Positions 1-8,141 of a stretch of DNA of 64,000 nucleotides are shown in pieces (position 1 is the first letter of the stretch; every line of letters begins with the position of its first letter). Under the pieces are notes generated by a model. It was not told where the DNA came from and made no database searches. It worked only from the letters and a program-made list of their open reading frames with translations. Made by a program: the position numbers and the translations under genes. The stretch covers positions 25,328-89,327 of the forward strand of contig NZ_FOOF01000023.1 of assembly GCF_900113115.1 (NCBI RefSeq). The letters run 5' to 3'. The DNA is from Duganella sp. CF458. GTDB lineage: Bacteria > Pseudomonadota > Gammaproteobacteria > Burkholderiales > Burkholderiaceae_D.

Positions 1-2
1 CC

Positions 3-275
3 GGCAACACTTTGGTGTTCGAGCTGCAGCGCTATACCTTCGAAGACCACGGCGCCCACTTGGAGCTGGCGATCAGCATCCGCAATGCCAAAGGCGAAGT
101 ATTCCGGAAGGTCTATGACGCCGACGGCCGCACGCAAGGCGGCAAGATGTTCTGGGGCGGAGCGTTCGCCATGAAGAACGCGGTCCAGCAATCGACCAAG
201 CTGGCGATGGACGATATCCTGGTCCGCTTCATTCGCGACGCCGCCAGCACCAGCCTCGCGTCGACAAGGAAATAA
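3..275 (+). CDS. 3' end of an unidentified protein (possibly YajG-like lipoprotein)
   Basis: The reading frame is open from the first bases of the window to a TAA at 273-275, so the gene begins upstream and only its last 90 codons are visible. The visible part is a mixed alpha/beta sequence with a Phe/Trp/Gly-rich turn (KMFWGGAFAM) followed by an amphipathic helix with AVQQS and LAMDDIL. That pattern resembles the C-terminal half of YajG-type lipoproteins, but the diagnostic N-terminus with any lipobox is outside the window, so the family is a guess. The gene ends just before a hairpin terminator shared with the convergent ilvC gene. Confidence 0.55.
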   Translation, partial: GNTLVFELQRYTFEDHGAHLELAISIRNAKGEVFRKVYDADGRTQGGKMFWGGAFAMKNAVQQSTKLAMDDILVRFIRDAASTSLASTRK

Positions 276-296
276 AAAAACGGCCCCGAGGGGCCG
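274..296. terminator. Bidirectional rho-independent terminator between partial gene and ilvC
   Basis: A 6-bp GC stem (CGGCCC at 281-286, GGGCCG at 291-296) with a 4-nt loop is preceded on the + strand by a run of seven A (274-280). Read on the minus strand, the hairpin is followed by seven U, a classical terminator for the ilv operon. On the + strand the following bases (TTGAAGTTT) are less U-rich, so termination there is weaker. Confidence 0.8.
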
Positions 297-319
297 TTGA
301 AGTTTGCTTCTAGGGACAA

Positions 320-1336
320 TCAGTTCTTGGACTGGTCGACCAGTTTGTTCTTGGCGATCCAAGGCATCATCGCGCGCAGCTTGGCGCCGACTTCTTCGAT
401 CTGGTGCTCGGAAGTCAGGCGGCGGCGGGAGATCAGGGTCGGTGCGCCGGCCTTGTTCTCGAGGATGAAGCTCTTGGCGTATTCGCCGGTCTGGATGTCT
501 TTCAGGCACTGGCGCATGGCTTCCTTGGTAGCGGAAGTCACCACTTTCGGGCCGGTCACGTACTCGCCGTACTCGGCGTTGTTGGAGATCGAGTAGTTCA
601 TGTTGGCGATGCCGCCTTCGTAGATCAGGTCCACGATCAGCTTCAGCTCGTGCAGGCACTCGAAGTAAGCCATTTCAGGCGCGTAGCCGGCTTCCACCAG
701 GGTTTCGAAACCGGCTTTGATCAGTTCAACGGCACCGCCGCACAGAACCGCTTGTTCGCCGAACAGGTCGGTCTCGGTCTCTTCGCGGAAGTTGGTTTCG
801 ATGATGCCGGCCTTGCCGCCGCCGTTGGCCGATGCGTACGACAGGGCGATATCGCGGGCGGAACCGGATTTGTCCTGGTACACGGCGATCAGGTGAGGCA
901 CGCCGCCACCCTGGCGGTAGGTGCCGCGCACGGTGTGGCCCGGGGCCTTGGGAGCGATCATGATCACGTCCAGGTCAGCGCGCGGCACGACTTGGCCGTA
1001 GTGCACGTTGAAACCGTGGGCGAAAGCCAGCACGCCGCCTTGCTTGATGTTTGGTTCGACGTTTTCTTTGTAGACCTGGGCGATGTTCTCGTCCGGCAGC
1101 AGGATCATCACGACGTCGGCGTTCTTCACCGCTTCGTTCACTTCCGCCACTTTCAGGCCAGCCGCTTCGACCTTGTTCCAGGACGCGCCGCCCTTGCGCA
1201 GGCCAACAGTCACGTTCACGCCGGATTCGGTCAGGTTCTGCGCGTGCGCGTGGCCTTGCGAACCGTAGCCGATGATGGCAACGTTCTTGCCTTTGATGAG
1301 GGAGAGGTCAGCGTCTTTGTCGTAGAAAACTTTCAT
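320..1336 (-). CDS. ilvC: Ketol-acid reductoisomerase (NADP+), class I
   Basis: Converts acetolactate or acetohydroxybutyrate to the dihydroxy acid in valine, leucine and isoleucine synthesis, using NADPH and Mg2+ in the cytosol. The 338-residue length fits class I. The Rossmann motif GYGSQGHAHAQN is at residues 23-34 and the NADPH loop GLRKGGASW at 45-53. Family metal ligands D190, E194, E226 and E230 are all present. An in-frame ATG lies two codons upstream (1342), but the AAGGA ribosome site abuts that codon and is 6 nt from the ATG at 1336, so the shorter protein starting MKVFYDKDAD is preferred. It is the last gene of ilvB-ilvN-ilvC, 45 nt after ilvN, followed by a strong terminator. Confidence 0.97.
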   Translation of the reverse strand: MKVFYDKDADLSLIKGKNVAIIGYGSQGHAHAQNLTESGVNVTVGLRKGGASWNKVEAAGLKVAEVNEAVKNADVVMILLPDENIAQVYKENVEPNIKQGGVLAFAHGFNVHYGQVVPRADLDVIMIAPKAPGHTVRGTYRQGGGVPHLIAVYQDKSGSARDIALSYASANGGGKAGIIETNFREETETDLFGEQAVLCGGAVELIKAGFETLVEAGYAPEMAYFECLHELKLIVDLIYEGGIANMNYSISNNAEYGEYVTGPKVVTSATKEAMRQCLKDIQTGEYAKSFILENKAGAPTLISRRRLTSEHQIEEVGAKLRAMMPWIAKNKLVDQSKN

Positions 1337-1381
1337 GGTCATTCCTTGGGTGTGAATTCGGTTGAATTGCAGTTCAATTAT

Positions 1382-1873
1382 TTATACTTTGAGGATGCGT
1401 TCGCCGCGGCCGATGCCGGAGCCGCCAGTACGGACAGTCTCCAGGATCGAGGCGCGGTCAATCGCGTCAATGAAGGCATCCAGCTTGCTCTTGGCGCCCG
1501 TCAGCTCAATGGTGTAGGTCTTTTCGGTCACGTCGATGATGCGGCCGCGGAAGATGTCGGCGGTGCGCTTCATCTCTTCGCGCTCCTTGCCGACTGCGCG
1601 CACCTTGATCAGCATCAGCTCGCGCTCGATGTGCTGGCCTTCGGTCAGGTCCACCACCTTCACCACCTCGATCAGGCGGTTCAGGTGCTTGGTGATCTGT
1701 TCGATGATGTCGTCGGAACCGGTGGTCACGATGGTCATGCGCGACAGGGTCGCGTCTTCGGTCGGCGCAACGGTCAGCGTTTCGATGTTGTAGCCGCGGG
1801 CGGAGAACAGGCCCACCACGCGGGACAACGCACCCGCTTCGTTTTCGAGCAGTACAGAAATAATATGGCGCAT
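1382..1873 (-). CDS. ilvN: Acetolactate synthase small (regulatory) subunit
   Basis: Regulatory subunit of acetohydroxyacid synthase. It binds the large subunit encoded immediately upstream and mediates valine feedback inhibition. The 163-residue protein has an N-terminal ACT domain (MRHIISVLLENEAGALSRVVGLF, about residues 1-75) and a C-terminal regulatory domain, the standard IlvN/IlvH layout. The frame stays open further upstream inside ilvB, but the start at 1873 is supported by GGAGG about 10 nt before the ATG and by the conserved N-terminus. Only two nucleotides separate it from the ilvB stop, implying coupled translation and matched stoichiometry. Confidence 0.96.
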   Translation of the reverse strand: MRHIISVLLENEAGALSRVVGLFSARGYNIETLTVAPTEDATLSRMTIVTTGSDDIIEQITKHLNRLIEVVKVVDLTEGQHIERELMLIKVRAVGKEREEMKRTADIFRGRIIDVTEKTYTIELTGAKSKLDAFIDAIDRASILETVRTGGSGIGRGERILKV

Positions 1874-1875
1874 GA

Positions 1876-3597
1876 TTACAGGTCCTCCGAGCCAAGCAGC
1901 ATTTCGGAGAGGCCTTTGCCGGCTTTCACCATCGGCCACACGTTTTCACTCTGGTCGGTAATGAAGTTCATGAAGACCAGGCGGTCTTTCATGCCAAACG
2001 CTTCTTTCAGCGCACCTTCGACATCGCCCGGTTTTTCGATGCGCATGCCGACGTGGCCATAAGCCTCGGCCAGCTTTTCGAAGTCCGGCAGCGAATCCAT
2101 ATAGGATTCGGAATAGCGCGAACCGTAGTCGATCTGCTGCCACTGGCGAACCATGCCCAGGAAGCGGTTGTTCAACAGGATGATCTTCGGCGTCAGGCGG
2201 TACTGTTTGCAGGTCGCCAGCTCCTGGATGTTCATCTGGATCGAGCCTTCGCCGGTAATGCAGGCGACGGTCGCATCAGGATTGGCCATCTGCACGCCCA
2301 TGGCGTACGGCAGGCCGACACCCATGGTGCCCAGGCCGCCGGAATTGATCCAGCGGCGCGGCTTGTCGAAACGGTAGTACTGCGCGGCCCACATCTGGTG
2401 CTGGCCCACGTCGGAGGTGATGAAGGCGTCGCCCTTGGTGATGTCGTACAGCGACTCCACCACTTGCTGCGGCTTGATGACCAGGTCGGAGGTGGCGTAC
2501 TTCAGGCAATCGCGGCCGCGCCATTCGTTGATCTGCTTCCACCAGTCTTTCAGCGCCGCGGCGTTCGGGCGCTGCTCGGTCGCTTCCAGCTGCGACAGCA
2601 GTTCGACCAGCACGTCCTTCACGTTGCCGACGATAGGAATGTCCACTTTGACGCGCTTCGAGATCGACGATGGGTCGATGTCGATGTGGATGATCTTGCG
2701 CGGGTTCTGGCTGAAGTGCTTCGGATTGCCGATCACGCGGTCGTCAAAGCGGGCGCCGATCGCAATCAGCACGTCGCAGTTCTGCATCGCGAGGTTGGCT
2801 TCGTAGGTGCCGTGCATGCCGGGCATGCCGACGAAGCATGGATCGGAAGCGCGCGAACCGCCAAGGCCCATCAGGGTATTGGTGACCGGGAAGCCGAGCT
2901 TCTCCACCAGTTTGTTCAGCTCATTCGATGCATGCGCCAGGATCACGCCGCCGCCGGTGTAGATCATTGGACGCTCGGCCGACAGCAGCAGCTGCAGTGC
3001 CTTGCGGATCTGGCCGGCGTGGCCTTTGTCGACCGGGCGGTAGGAACGCATCTCGATATCCTTCGGATACGAGTACACGTGCTTGTGCATCGAAATATCT
3101 TTGGGAATATCGACCAGCACCGGGCCTGGACGGCCGGTCTTGGCGATATAGAAGGCCTTCTTGATGGTCTCGGCCAGGTCTTTCACGTCCTTCACCAGGA
3201 AGTTGTGCTTGACCACCGGGCGGGTGATGCCGACGGTGTCGCATTCCTGGAACGCATCCTGGCCAATCGCGTGGCTCGGCACCTGGCCGGAAATCACCAC
3301 CATCGGAACGGAGTCCATGTAGGCGGTGGACAGGCCGGTCACCGCGTTGGTGACGCCGGGTCCGGAAGTGACCAGCGCCACGCCCACTTTGTTCGAGCTG
3401 CGCGAATACGCATCGGCGGCATGGATGGCGGCCTGCTCATGGCGAACGAGGATGTGCTGGAATTTGTCCTGCTTGAAGATGGCGTCGTAGATATAAAGGA
3501 CGGCGCCGCCGGGATATCCGAAAACGTGTTCTACGCCTTCCTCAGCGAGGCAGCGGACAACGATTTCGGCGCCCGTGATGGGAGCTTCGGTATTCAT
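1876..3597 (-). CDS. ilvB: Acetolactate synthase, biosynthetic large subunit
   Basis: Catalytic ThDP- and FAD-dependent subunit that condenses pyruvate with pyruvate or 2-oxobutyrate, the first common step of branched-chain amino acid synthesis. Length of 573 residues is normal. GYPGG at 27-31 and the ThDP-activating glutamate E54 in RHEQAAIHAAD are present. The cofactor-binding GDG...N motif reads GEGS, with E450 in place of Asp and Asn retained downstream (LLNNRFLGMVRQWQ). From memory this substitution is common in Burkholderiales enzymes, so it is unlikely to be a defect. AAGGA lies 7 nt before the ATG. First gene of ilvBNC. Confidence 0.96.
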   Translation of the reverse strand: MNTEAPITGAEIVVRCLAEEGVEHVFGYPGGAVLYIYDAIFKQDKFQHILVRHEQAAIHAADAYSRSSNKVGVALVTSGPGVTNAVTGLSTAYMDSVPMVVISGQVPSHAIGQDAFQECDTVGITRPVVKHNFLVKDVKDLAETIKKAFYIAKTGRPGPVLVDIPKDISMHKHVYSYPKDIEMRSYRPVDKGHAGQIRKALQLLLSAERPMIYTGGGVILAHASNELNKLVEKLGFPVTNTLMGLGGSRASDPCFVGMPGMHGTYEANLAMQNCDVLIAIGARFDDRVIGNPKHFSQNPRKIIHIDIDPSSISKRVKVDIPIVGNVKDVLVELLSQLEATEQRPNAAALKDWWKQINEWRGRDCLKYATSDLVIKPQQVVESLYDITKGDAFITSDVGQHQMWAAQYYRFDKPRRWINSGGLGTMGVGLPYAMGVQMANPDATVACITGEGSIQMNIQELATCKQYRLTPKIILLNNRFLGMVRQWQQIDYGSRYSESYMDSLPDFEKLAEAYGHVGMRIEKPGDVEGALKEAFGMKDRLVFMNFITDQSENVWPMVKAGKGLSEMLLGSEDL

Positions 3598-4013
3598 GAA
3601 ACATTCCTTTCAAGGTCCATAGGAGATTGATCGGATGCTCTTGCCTAGCGAAGTGGGCGACACCGTGCACGACTCTCAGCTTCCCTTCTTTCTGCGGTGA
3701 CACTGACCCTTCCCCCATGCGTAGCTGGAGTACAAGCCGGTGCTAAACGCAACTCGTTTGGCTGGAGTTTTGCAGCGGTTTCTGGCCTACCTCTCGCGCT
3801 TGTGGCACGGGTTAGAGCAAACTGCTGACAATAGAAAGCTGGCTTTTCAGAACGGCTTTGTGTGCCTGTCCCGAAGAACCGGGGAGCCTTGTGGTGTACA
3901 AAGCGTCCTTAACGTTACCGCGCTGCACCATATTGGTCAAGCTTATTCTGCTTTTTTTGTTAAAATGCCGGATTGTTCAGACTAGCGATATAGCGCAGCC
4001 CTCTTCCCGACGC
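3598..4013. other. 416-nt intergenic region between divergent ilvBNC and the sigma-factor operon
   Basis: No protein gene or tRNA was found. The region must hold promoters for both directions. A minus-strand 39-codon ORF (3812-3931) ends in a short Leu/Ile/Val-rich stretch but overlaps the only promoter candidate, and no attenuator hairpin with a U-tract follows, so it is not called as a leader peptide. Close to the sigma gene the + strand has an AT-rich patch (CTTTTTTTGTTAAAAT, 3951-3966) that could hold a -10 element, but no -35 is properly spaced. Confidence 0.5.
3912..3940 (-). promoter_or_regulatory. Candidate sigma-70 promoter for ilvBNC
   Basis: On the minus strand TTGACC (3940-3935) is followed after exactly 17 nt by TAACGT (3917-3912). 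The -35 matches 5 of 6 consensus positions and the -10 only 3 of 6. It would give an untranslated leader of about 310 nt before ilvB, long enough for a regulatory structure, but none was recognised. Confidence 0.35.
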
Positions 4014-4583
4014 ATGGCCACAGACAAAGAATTATCGGATTTCCTCGAAAGTGTCGAGCGCCGCGCCTTCAAACAAGCGGTCTATGCCGTCCGAAAGGAC
4101 GAGTCCGCCCTGGACATTGTGCAGGATGCGATGATCAAGCTCGCCGAAAAATACGGCGACAAACCGGCGGCCGAATTGCCGGCTTTGTTCCAGCGCATCC
4201 TGCAAACCACGATACTTGATTATTTCCGTCGCGAAAAAGTCCGTAATACCTGGGTAAGTCTTTTCTCGGGCCTTGGCCCTGGCCAGGAAGAGCATGAGGA
4301 CTTTGATATACTGGAATCCTACGAGGCTGAACAGGGTTCCCAGGCGGCCGAGTCGAGTGCGGATCAGGTGGAACGGGCACAAATCTTGCAGATAATTGAA
4401 GAAGAAGTGCAAAAACTGCCTACGCGTCAACGAGAAGCGTTCCTCATGCGTTACTGGCAGGACATGGACGTAGCAGAAACTGCCGAAGCGATGGGATGTT
4501 CCGAAGGGAGCGTAAAGACGCATTGCTCACGAGCAACACACACTCTCGCTGAATCGCTCAAAGCCAAGGGAATTAAGTTATGA
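4014..4583 (+). CDS. ECF-like RNA polymerase sigma factor
   Basis: A 189-residue group IV-type sigma factor. Region 2 is seen around residues 15-75 (helix with DESALDIVQDAM, then LLQ..DYFRREKVR-type DNA-contacting segment). Region 4 is at about 130-180 (LPTRQREAFLMRYW, then an MGCSEGSVKTHCSRA helix-turn-helix). The two are joined by an acidic linker (EEHEDFDILESYEAEQ). The frame is open upstream to 3858, but the ATG at 4014 (MATDKELSDFLE) gives the usual family N-terminus; no clear Shine-Dalgarno is visible. Its TGA overlaps the start of the DUF3619 gene by 4 nt. First gene of a four-gene operon (sigma, DUF3619, DUF3106, RDD) that recurs in Burkholderiales. Confidence 0.88.
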   Translation: MATDKELSDFLESVERRAFKQAVYAVRKDESALDIVQDAMIKLAEKYGDKPAAELPALFQRILQTTILDYFRREKVRNTWVSLFSGLGPGQEEHEDFDILESYEAEQGSQAAESSADQVERAQILQIIEEEVQKLPTRQREAFLMRYWQDMDVAETAEAMGCSEGSVKTHCSRATHTLAESLKAKGIKL

Positions 4584-4990
4584 ACACCGAAGATACCAAC
4601 TTTGCATACGGCGTGCGGCGCGCGCTCAATGAAAAGCTAGACGACCTGCCAGCCGCTACGACTGATCGCCTGGCCGCAGCCCGCATGGCTGCGATGAAGC
4701 GCAAGAAGGCCGATGCGCCGGCCCGCGTACGCGTGAGCCGCACCGCGCCGGCGGTGGCTGGCGGTGCAAGCGGCTTCTTCGCCAACCCGTTTGCCTGGTT
4801 CAACCGCGTCAGCGTGGCCCTGCCATTGCTCCTGCTGCTGGGCGGCATGGTCGGCGTGTACCAGTACGAACAACAGCAATCGATCGTGGAACTGGCAGAA
4901 ATGGACGCCGCTGTGCTGTCCGATGAACTGCCGCTGTCTGCTTACCTTGACCAAGGCTTTGGCGCCTATCTCGAGACTCGCGAGCAATAA
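4580..4990 (+). CDS. DUF3619 family single-pass membrane protein (candidate anti-sigma)
   Basis: A 136-residue protein with a cytoplasmic N-terminal helical part (residues 1-72; ARMAAMKRKKADAP), one transmembrane helix near residues 76-93 (VALPLLLLLGGMVGVYQY) and a short acidic C-terminal tail rich in Leu and Asp. Size and pattern match DUF3619. Its start overlaps the sigma stop (ATGA), so it is made in step with the sigma factor. By position and topology it could be a membrane anti-sigma factor, but it lacks a recognisable zinc anti-sigma HxxxCxxC motif, so that role is inference only. Confidence 0.8.
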   Translation: MNTEDTNFAYGVRRALNEKLDDLPAATTDRLAAARMAAMKRKKADAPARVRVSRTAPAVAGGASGFFANPFAWFNRVSVALPLLLLLGGMVGVYQYEQQQSIVELAEMDAAVLSDELPLSAYLDQGFGAYLETREQ

Positions 4991-4993
4991 AGT

Positions 4994-5860
4994 ATGGCGC
5001 GTGTAAGTGGCAGGACAACATGGGTTGCTGGAGCAATCGCCTTAGCGGGCGTGGGAATCGCTGCCGTCGTATGGCTGGTGAGCCGGCCTGCTTCGTCCCC
5101 TGCGCCGGCGCCTTCGACTGCCGCAACCGCTGCAGCTCCTGCCAAGCCAGTCGGTGAAAAGCCCCACTGGTCCGACCTGAAACCGGCCCAGCAGCAAGCC
5201 CTGGCACCGCTTGAAGCGACCTGGGAAGAGCTGGGCCCGGTGCGCAAGCAAAAATGGATTTCCATCGGCAATCGCCTGGCCAAAATGAAGCCGGACGAAA
5301 AAGCGCGCGTGCAGCAACGCATGCGCGAATGGGTGGCGTTGTCGCCGGCCGAACGCAAGGCCGTGCGCGAGAACTTTGCCCGCGCCCAGAAGAAAGCCAC
5401 GCCACCGGGCCAGCGTGCGGCCGAGTGGGAGCAATATCAGCAATTGCCGGACGAAGCCAAGAAAGCCCTGGCAGATGCGGCCGCAGCCAAGAATAACCAG
5501 GTCGTCAAGACGCCGAGCCTGGCACAGTCCACCGTGAAGACACCGGCGCCAGTCAAGGTAAAAGGCCATGGCCTGGTGCGGGGACCGGGCACCGTTCCGC
5601 CGGGTACGGTGCCGCCAGCGCCGATTGGCTTGCCGCAAGGTTCGCCGGCTGTGGTGCCGCCGGGCAGCTCGCTCGGCGCGGGCAGCGTAAATACAGCGTC
5701 TTCCGCTACGGCTGCCACGCCTGGCACCGCCCCGCTGACCGCGCCCGCCACCGCGCCGACCGCCAGTCCGGCGGCCCCGGCGACGGATGCCACCGCGCCC
5801 GCTTCCGCTACCCCAGCCGCGCCGAGCGCGCCACCAGTGCTTCCCAATGCAAGCAAATAA
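4994..5860 (+). CDS. DUF3106 domain protein, membrane-anchored, proline/alanine-rich
   Basis: A 288-residue protein with an N-terminal membrane anchor (about residues 10-30, WVAGAIALAGVGIAAVVWLV), a Pro/Ala linker, and a DUF3106 helical region at about 55-140 with the repeated SDLKPAQQQAL / LSPAERKAVRENFARAQ pattern. The last 110 residues are a low-complexity Ala/Pro/Thr tail. The helical core looks periplasmic and resembles the CpxP/Spy-like style of short charged helices; that likeness is only visual. It starts 3 nt after the DUF3619 stop and its 3' end overlaps the RDD gene by 14 nt. Confidence 0.82.
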   Translation: MARVSGRTTWVAGAIALAGVGIAAVVWLVSRPASSPAPAPSTAATAAAPAKPVGEKPHWSDLKPAQQQALAPLEATWEELGPVRKQKWISIGNRLAKMKPDEKARVQQRMREWVALSPAERKAVRENFARAQKKATPPGQRAAEWEQYQQLPDEAKKALADAAAAKNNQVVKTPSLAQSTVKTPAPVKVKGHGLVRGPGTVPPGTVPPAPIGLPQGSPAVVPPGSSLGAGSVNTASSATAATPGTAPLTAPATAPTASPAAPATDATAPASATPAAPSAPPVLPNASK

Positions 5861-6362
5861 CGCTGTGCCAACCATCAAGCGTCGCCTGATTGCCATGGTC
5901 TACGAGATCCTGCTGGCGCTCGCTGCCCTGTTCCTGCCATTCCTGGTCTTTGAGATTGCAAGCAAGGCCAGCCACACCGCGCTGGTCGAGCATATGCGCC
6001 AGTTCCTGGCCTTCCTGATCCTGGGTGCTTACTTCATCCACCAATGGACCCGCAAAGGCCAGACCCTGGCCATGCAAACCTGGCGCATCAAGCTGGTGCA
6101 GCCGGGCCAAGCGTACCTGCCGATCCGCACCGCCGCCTTGCGTTACCTGTTGTGCTGGCTGTGGATCTTGCCCGGCATCGTCGTCGCCTACGCAGCCGAC
6201 CTCAGCAATAAGCACAAGCTCTACGCCTTGCTGGCCAGCGTCCTGCTGTGGTCGCTGACCGCCTTCCTCGACAAGGACCGCCAGTTCCTGCATGACCGCA
6301 TCGCCGGGACCCGCCTGGTGCAATTGCCGAAACCGGAGAAAAAAGGCGCCAAAGCCGCCTAA
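5847..6362 (+). CDS. RDD family integral membrane protein
   Basis: A 171-residue protein with at least three hydrophobic segments (about residues 17-35, 50-65, 95-115, plus 125-140). The RDD signature runs from the N-terminal Arg (IKRRLIAMVYEILLALAALF) to the C-terminal Asp pair (LDKDRQFLHDRIAGTRLV). Function of the family is poorly known; some members act in ion or solute exchange. The ATG at 5847 lies inside the end of the DUF3106 gene; no strong ribosome site is visible, fitting coupling to upstream translation. A GTG at 5865 is an alternative start. Last gene of the sigma operon. Confidence 0.85.
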   Translation: MQANNAVPTIKRRLIAMVYEILLALAALFLPFLVFEIASKASHTALVEHMRQFLAFLILGAYFIHQWTRKGQTLAMQTWRIKLVQPGQAYLPIRTAALRYLLCWLWILPGIVVAYAADLSNKHKLYALLASVLLWSLTAFLDKDRQFLHDRIAGTRLVQLPKPEKKGAKAA

Positions 6363-6399
6363 GCACTCGCTATACTGGACTTGCACACGGGAGGCAACC

Positions 6400-7206
6400 A
6401 TGGACAAGGACAGCAGCTTCACTGGCTCAATTCCGGAAACTTACGAGCGCGCCATGGTGCCGCTCCTCTTCACCCCCTATGCGATCGACATGGCGCGCCG
6501 CATTGGACAACGGCGCCCGGCGCGCATACTGGAAGTGGCGGCCGGCACCGGCGCCGTCACCCGGCTCCTGCTGCAGGAAATCCCCGCCGCGCAAATCGTC
6601 GCCAGCGACCTCAATCCCGCCATGCTGGAGCAAGCGCGCAAGGCCGTCGTTTCGCCGCGCGTTGAATGGCAACAGGCGGATGGGCAAGCACTGCCCTTCC
6701 CCGACGCCAGCTTCGACGCGGTGGCATGCCAGTTCGGCGTGATGTTCTTTCCCGATAAGGTGCGCGGCTTCAGCGAAGCGCGCCGCGTATTGAAGCCGGG
6801 CGGCGTATATTGCTTCAATGTATGGGATGGCATCAGTCATAACGACTTTTCCGCGGCCATCAACCATGCTCTGGCCAAGGTATTCCCCGAAGACCCGCCC
6901 CGCTTCCTGGCGCGCGTGCCCTATGGCTGGCACGACGTCGACGTGATCGTCGAAGAGCTGAAACGCGGCGGTTGGACCGGAAACATCACGCATGAAGTGG
7001 TGACGGCAACCAGCCGCGCAGAGTCCGCAGCATCCACCGCCATGGCGCTCTGCCAGGGTTCTCCGCTAAGGGCGGATATTGAAGCGCGCGATCCAGGGCG
7101 CCTGCAGGAAGCCACGAACGCGGCGATCGCAGCGCTGACCGAAAAGTTCGGCAGCGGCGCCATTGAAGGAAAAATGCAGGCGCTTGTGTTTACTTGCGAG
7201 GCGTGA
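6400..7206 (+). CDS. Class I SAM-dependent methyltransferase (UbiE/Methyltransf_11-like)
   Basis: A 268-residue cytosolic methyltransferase. Motif I is ILEVAAGTGAVTRLL (about residues 43-57), followed by the acidic motif II (IVASDLNPAML), then QADGQALPFPDASFDAV and the motif IV/post region RRVLKPGGVYCFNVWD. The substrate is not evident. The ORF extends upstream, but the ATG at 6400 follows GGGAGG by 5 nt and is preferred. It lies 37 nt after the RDD gene. Its 3' end overlaps the convergent DUF2007 gene by 17 nt. Confidence 0.88.
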   Translation: MDKDSSFTGSIPETYERAMVPLLFTPYAIDMARRIGQRRPARILEVAAGTGAVTRLLLQEIPAAQIVASDLNPAMLEQARKAVVSPRVEWQQADGQALPFPDASFDAVACQFGVMFFPDKVRGFSEARRVLKPGGVYCFNVWDGISHNDFSAAINHALAKVFPEDPPRFLARVPYGWHDVDVIVEELKRGGWTGNITHEVVTATSRAESAASTAMALCQGSPLRADIEARDPGRLQEATNAAIAALTEKFGSGAIEGKMQALVFTCEA

Positions 7207-7483
7207 ACTCGTAGACGCGCGCACCCTCGCCCACGTCCTCGTCGTCGTCCAGCGCCAACTCGCCGCGCTCGAAAGCCGCGACGACCTCCAAGGCCTGCCC
7301 CATTTCATCTTGCGGCACCATGACGCGCGCCCCGCCAATGGCGGGCGCCAGCAGGAAAGCCGCTTGCACATGCTGGTCATCCATCACCGTGGCGTTCAGT
7401 CCCGCCGCACGCAGGCAGCCGCAGAGGATGAAAGCATCCGCCGGAATCAGGCAGCGGCGAACCAGGCAGAAGTCGTTGTCCAT
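7190..7483 (-). CDS. DUF2007 domain protein
   Basis: A 97-residue small cytosolic protein with the DUF2007 pattern: a strand (CLVRRCLIP), a helix carrying the AFILCGCLRAAGLNA step, a second strand (TVMDDQHV), and the terminal VMVPQDEMGQALEVVAAFERGE segment. Pfam describes this family as a putative signal-transducing, ACT-like fold, but no biochemical role is established. The acidic C-terminus (ALDDDEDVGEGARVYEF) is extra. The ORF extends upstream to 7573, but the ATG at 7483 gives the family N-terminus. It converges on and overlaps the methyltransferase gene. Confidence 0.78.
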   Translation of the reverse strand: MDNDFCLVRRCLIPADAFILCGCLRAAGLNATVMDDQHVQAAFLLAPAIGGARVMVPQDEMGQALEVVAAFERGELALDDDEDVGEGARVYEFTPRK

Positions 7484-7490
7484 AGCGCCA

Positions 7491-8141
7491 TCATAGCTTG
7501 AATGGTGAATTGGGATCATCTTTGCATTCCAGGTATCGGCGGCGCCCTTCCCGCACCAGTTTCTGGATACCATGGCGACAGGTCTTATCGAGGTCCGGCA
7601 AGGAGTAGCGCCTCAGCACCCGCCCTTCGGGATCGAGGTCAAATCCGGTGCCGCCCACCAGGCGCAAGTCATAGCAATCAGGATGCGTGCAATACATTTC
7701 GCAATCGACGCAGGCATTGGCTTCTTCACCATCATGGAAGGCAATGCAATGGTCATACACAGCCGGCGCCAGGATCGTAAAGGAGCTCGACTGGAAATAG
7801 CCGCATTTGCCGTCTTTATCCGCAAAACGGGCCACGCCGCGTGGCGCGTAGGGATAGTCGAAGTCGCTGGTATGGTAGATGCCCGGTACGACGACGCGGC
7901 CGCGCCGGTCCAGTGCAGCGACTTCGTGGGGCCAGCTGTCGATGACAATCACGGCCTTGCCGGATTTGTTAAAAGAGAGTTTGCGCAGGTAGCGCGGTTT
8001 GAGTTGGCGCACACCTGCCCGTTCCGTAAAGCAGCCGGCCGGCCAGACGTCCTCGCCATCGCGTGCCGGGCATCCGGGACCGGCCGCCATGGCGCCAAAC
8101 GGCATCAGCATCAACAGGAATAAGAGCAGGCAGGCACGCAT
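7491..8141 (-). CDS. Exported WG-repeat-like protein
   Basis: A 216-residue protein with a clear Sec signal peptide (MRACLLLFLLMLMPFGAMAA, cleavage near residue 20). The mature part is Cys-rich with segments of the WG/KWG repeat type (DKDGKCGYFQSSSF, AIAFHDGE-like, DPEGRVLRRYSLPD) and a cysteine cluster CVDCEMYCTHPDC. The cysteines suggest disulfides in the periplasm. The long upstream ORF extension is rejected because it runs antiparallel to conserved LysR coding sequence and would bury the signal peptide. Its ATG shares one base with the LysR stop (TGATG), so the two are one operon. Confidence 0.72.
   Translation of the reverse strand: MRACLLLFLLMLMPFGAMAAGPGCPARDGEDVWPAGCFTERAGVRQLKPRYLRKLSFNKSGKAVIVIDSWPHEVAALDRRGRVVVPGIYHTSDFDYPYAPRGVARFADKDGKCGYFQSSSFTILAPAVYDHCIAFHDGEEANACVDCEMYCTHPDCYDLRLVGGTGFDLDPEGRVLRRYSLPDLDKTCRHGIQKLVREGRRRYLECKDDPNSPFKL

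Noticed and set aside
404..2062. 552-codon + strand ORF opposite ilvC/ilvN
   Set aside because: It is antisense to strongly conserved genes, with His/Val/Gly-rich translation typical of the mirror of GC-rich codons, and has no ribosome site.
3876..3908. ECF-type autoregulatory promoter (GAACC ... CGTCC) upstream of the sigma gene
   Set aside because: Spacing of 23 nt is far from the usual 16-17 nt.
3812..3931. 39-codon minus ORF ending Leu-Ser-Ile-Val-Ser-Ser-Leu-Leu as an ilv leader peptide
   Set aside because: It overlaps the -35/-10 candidate, has too few consecutive branched-chain codons and no terminator/antiterminator structure was seen.
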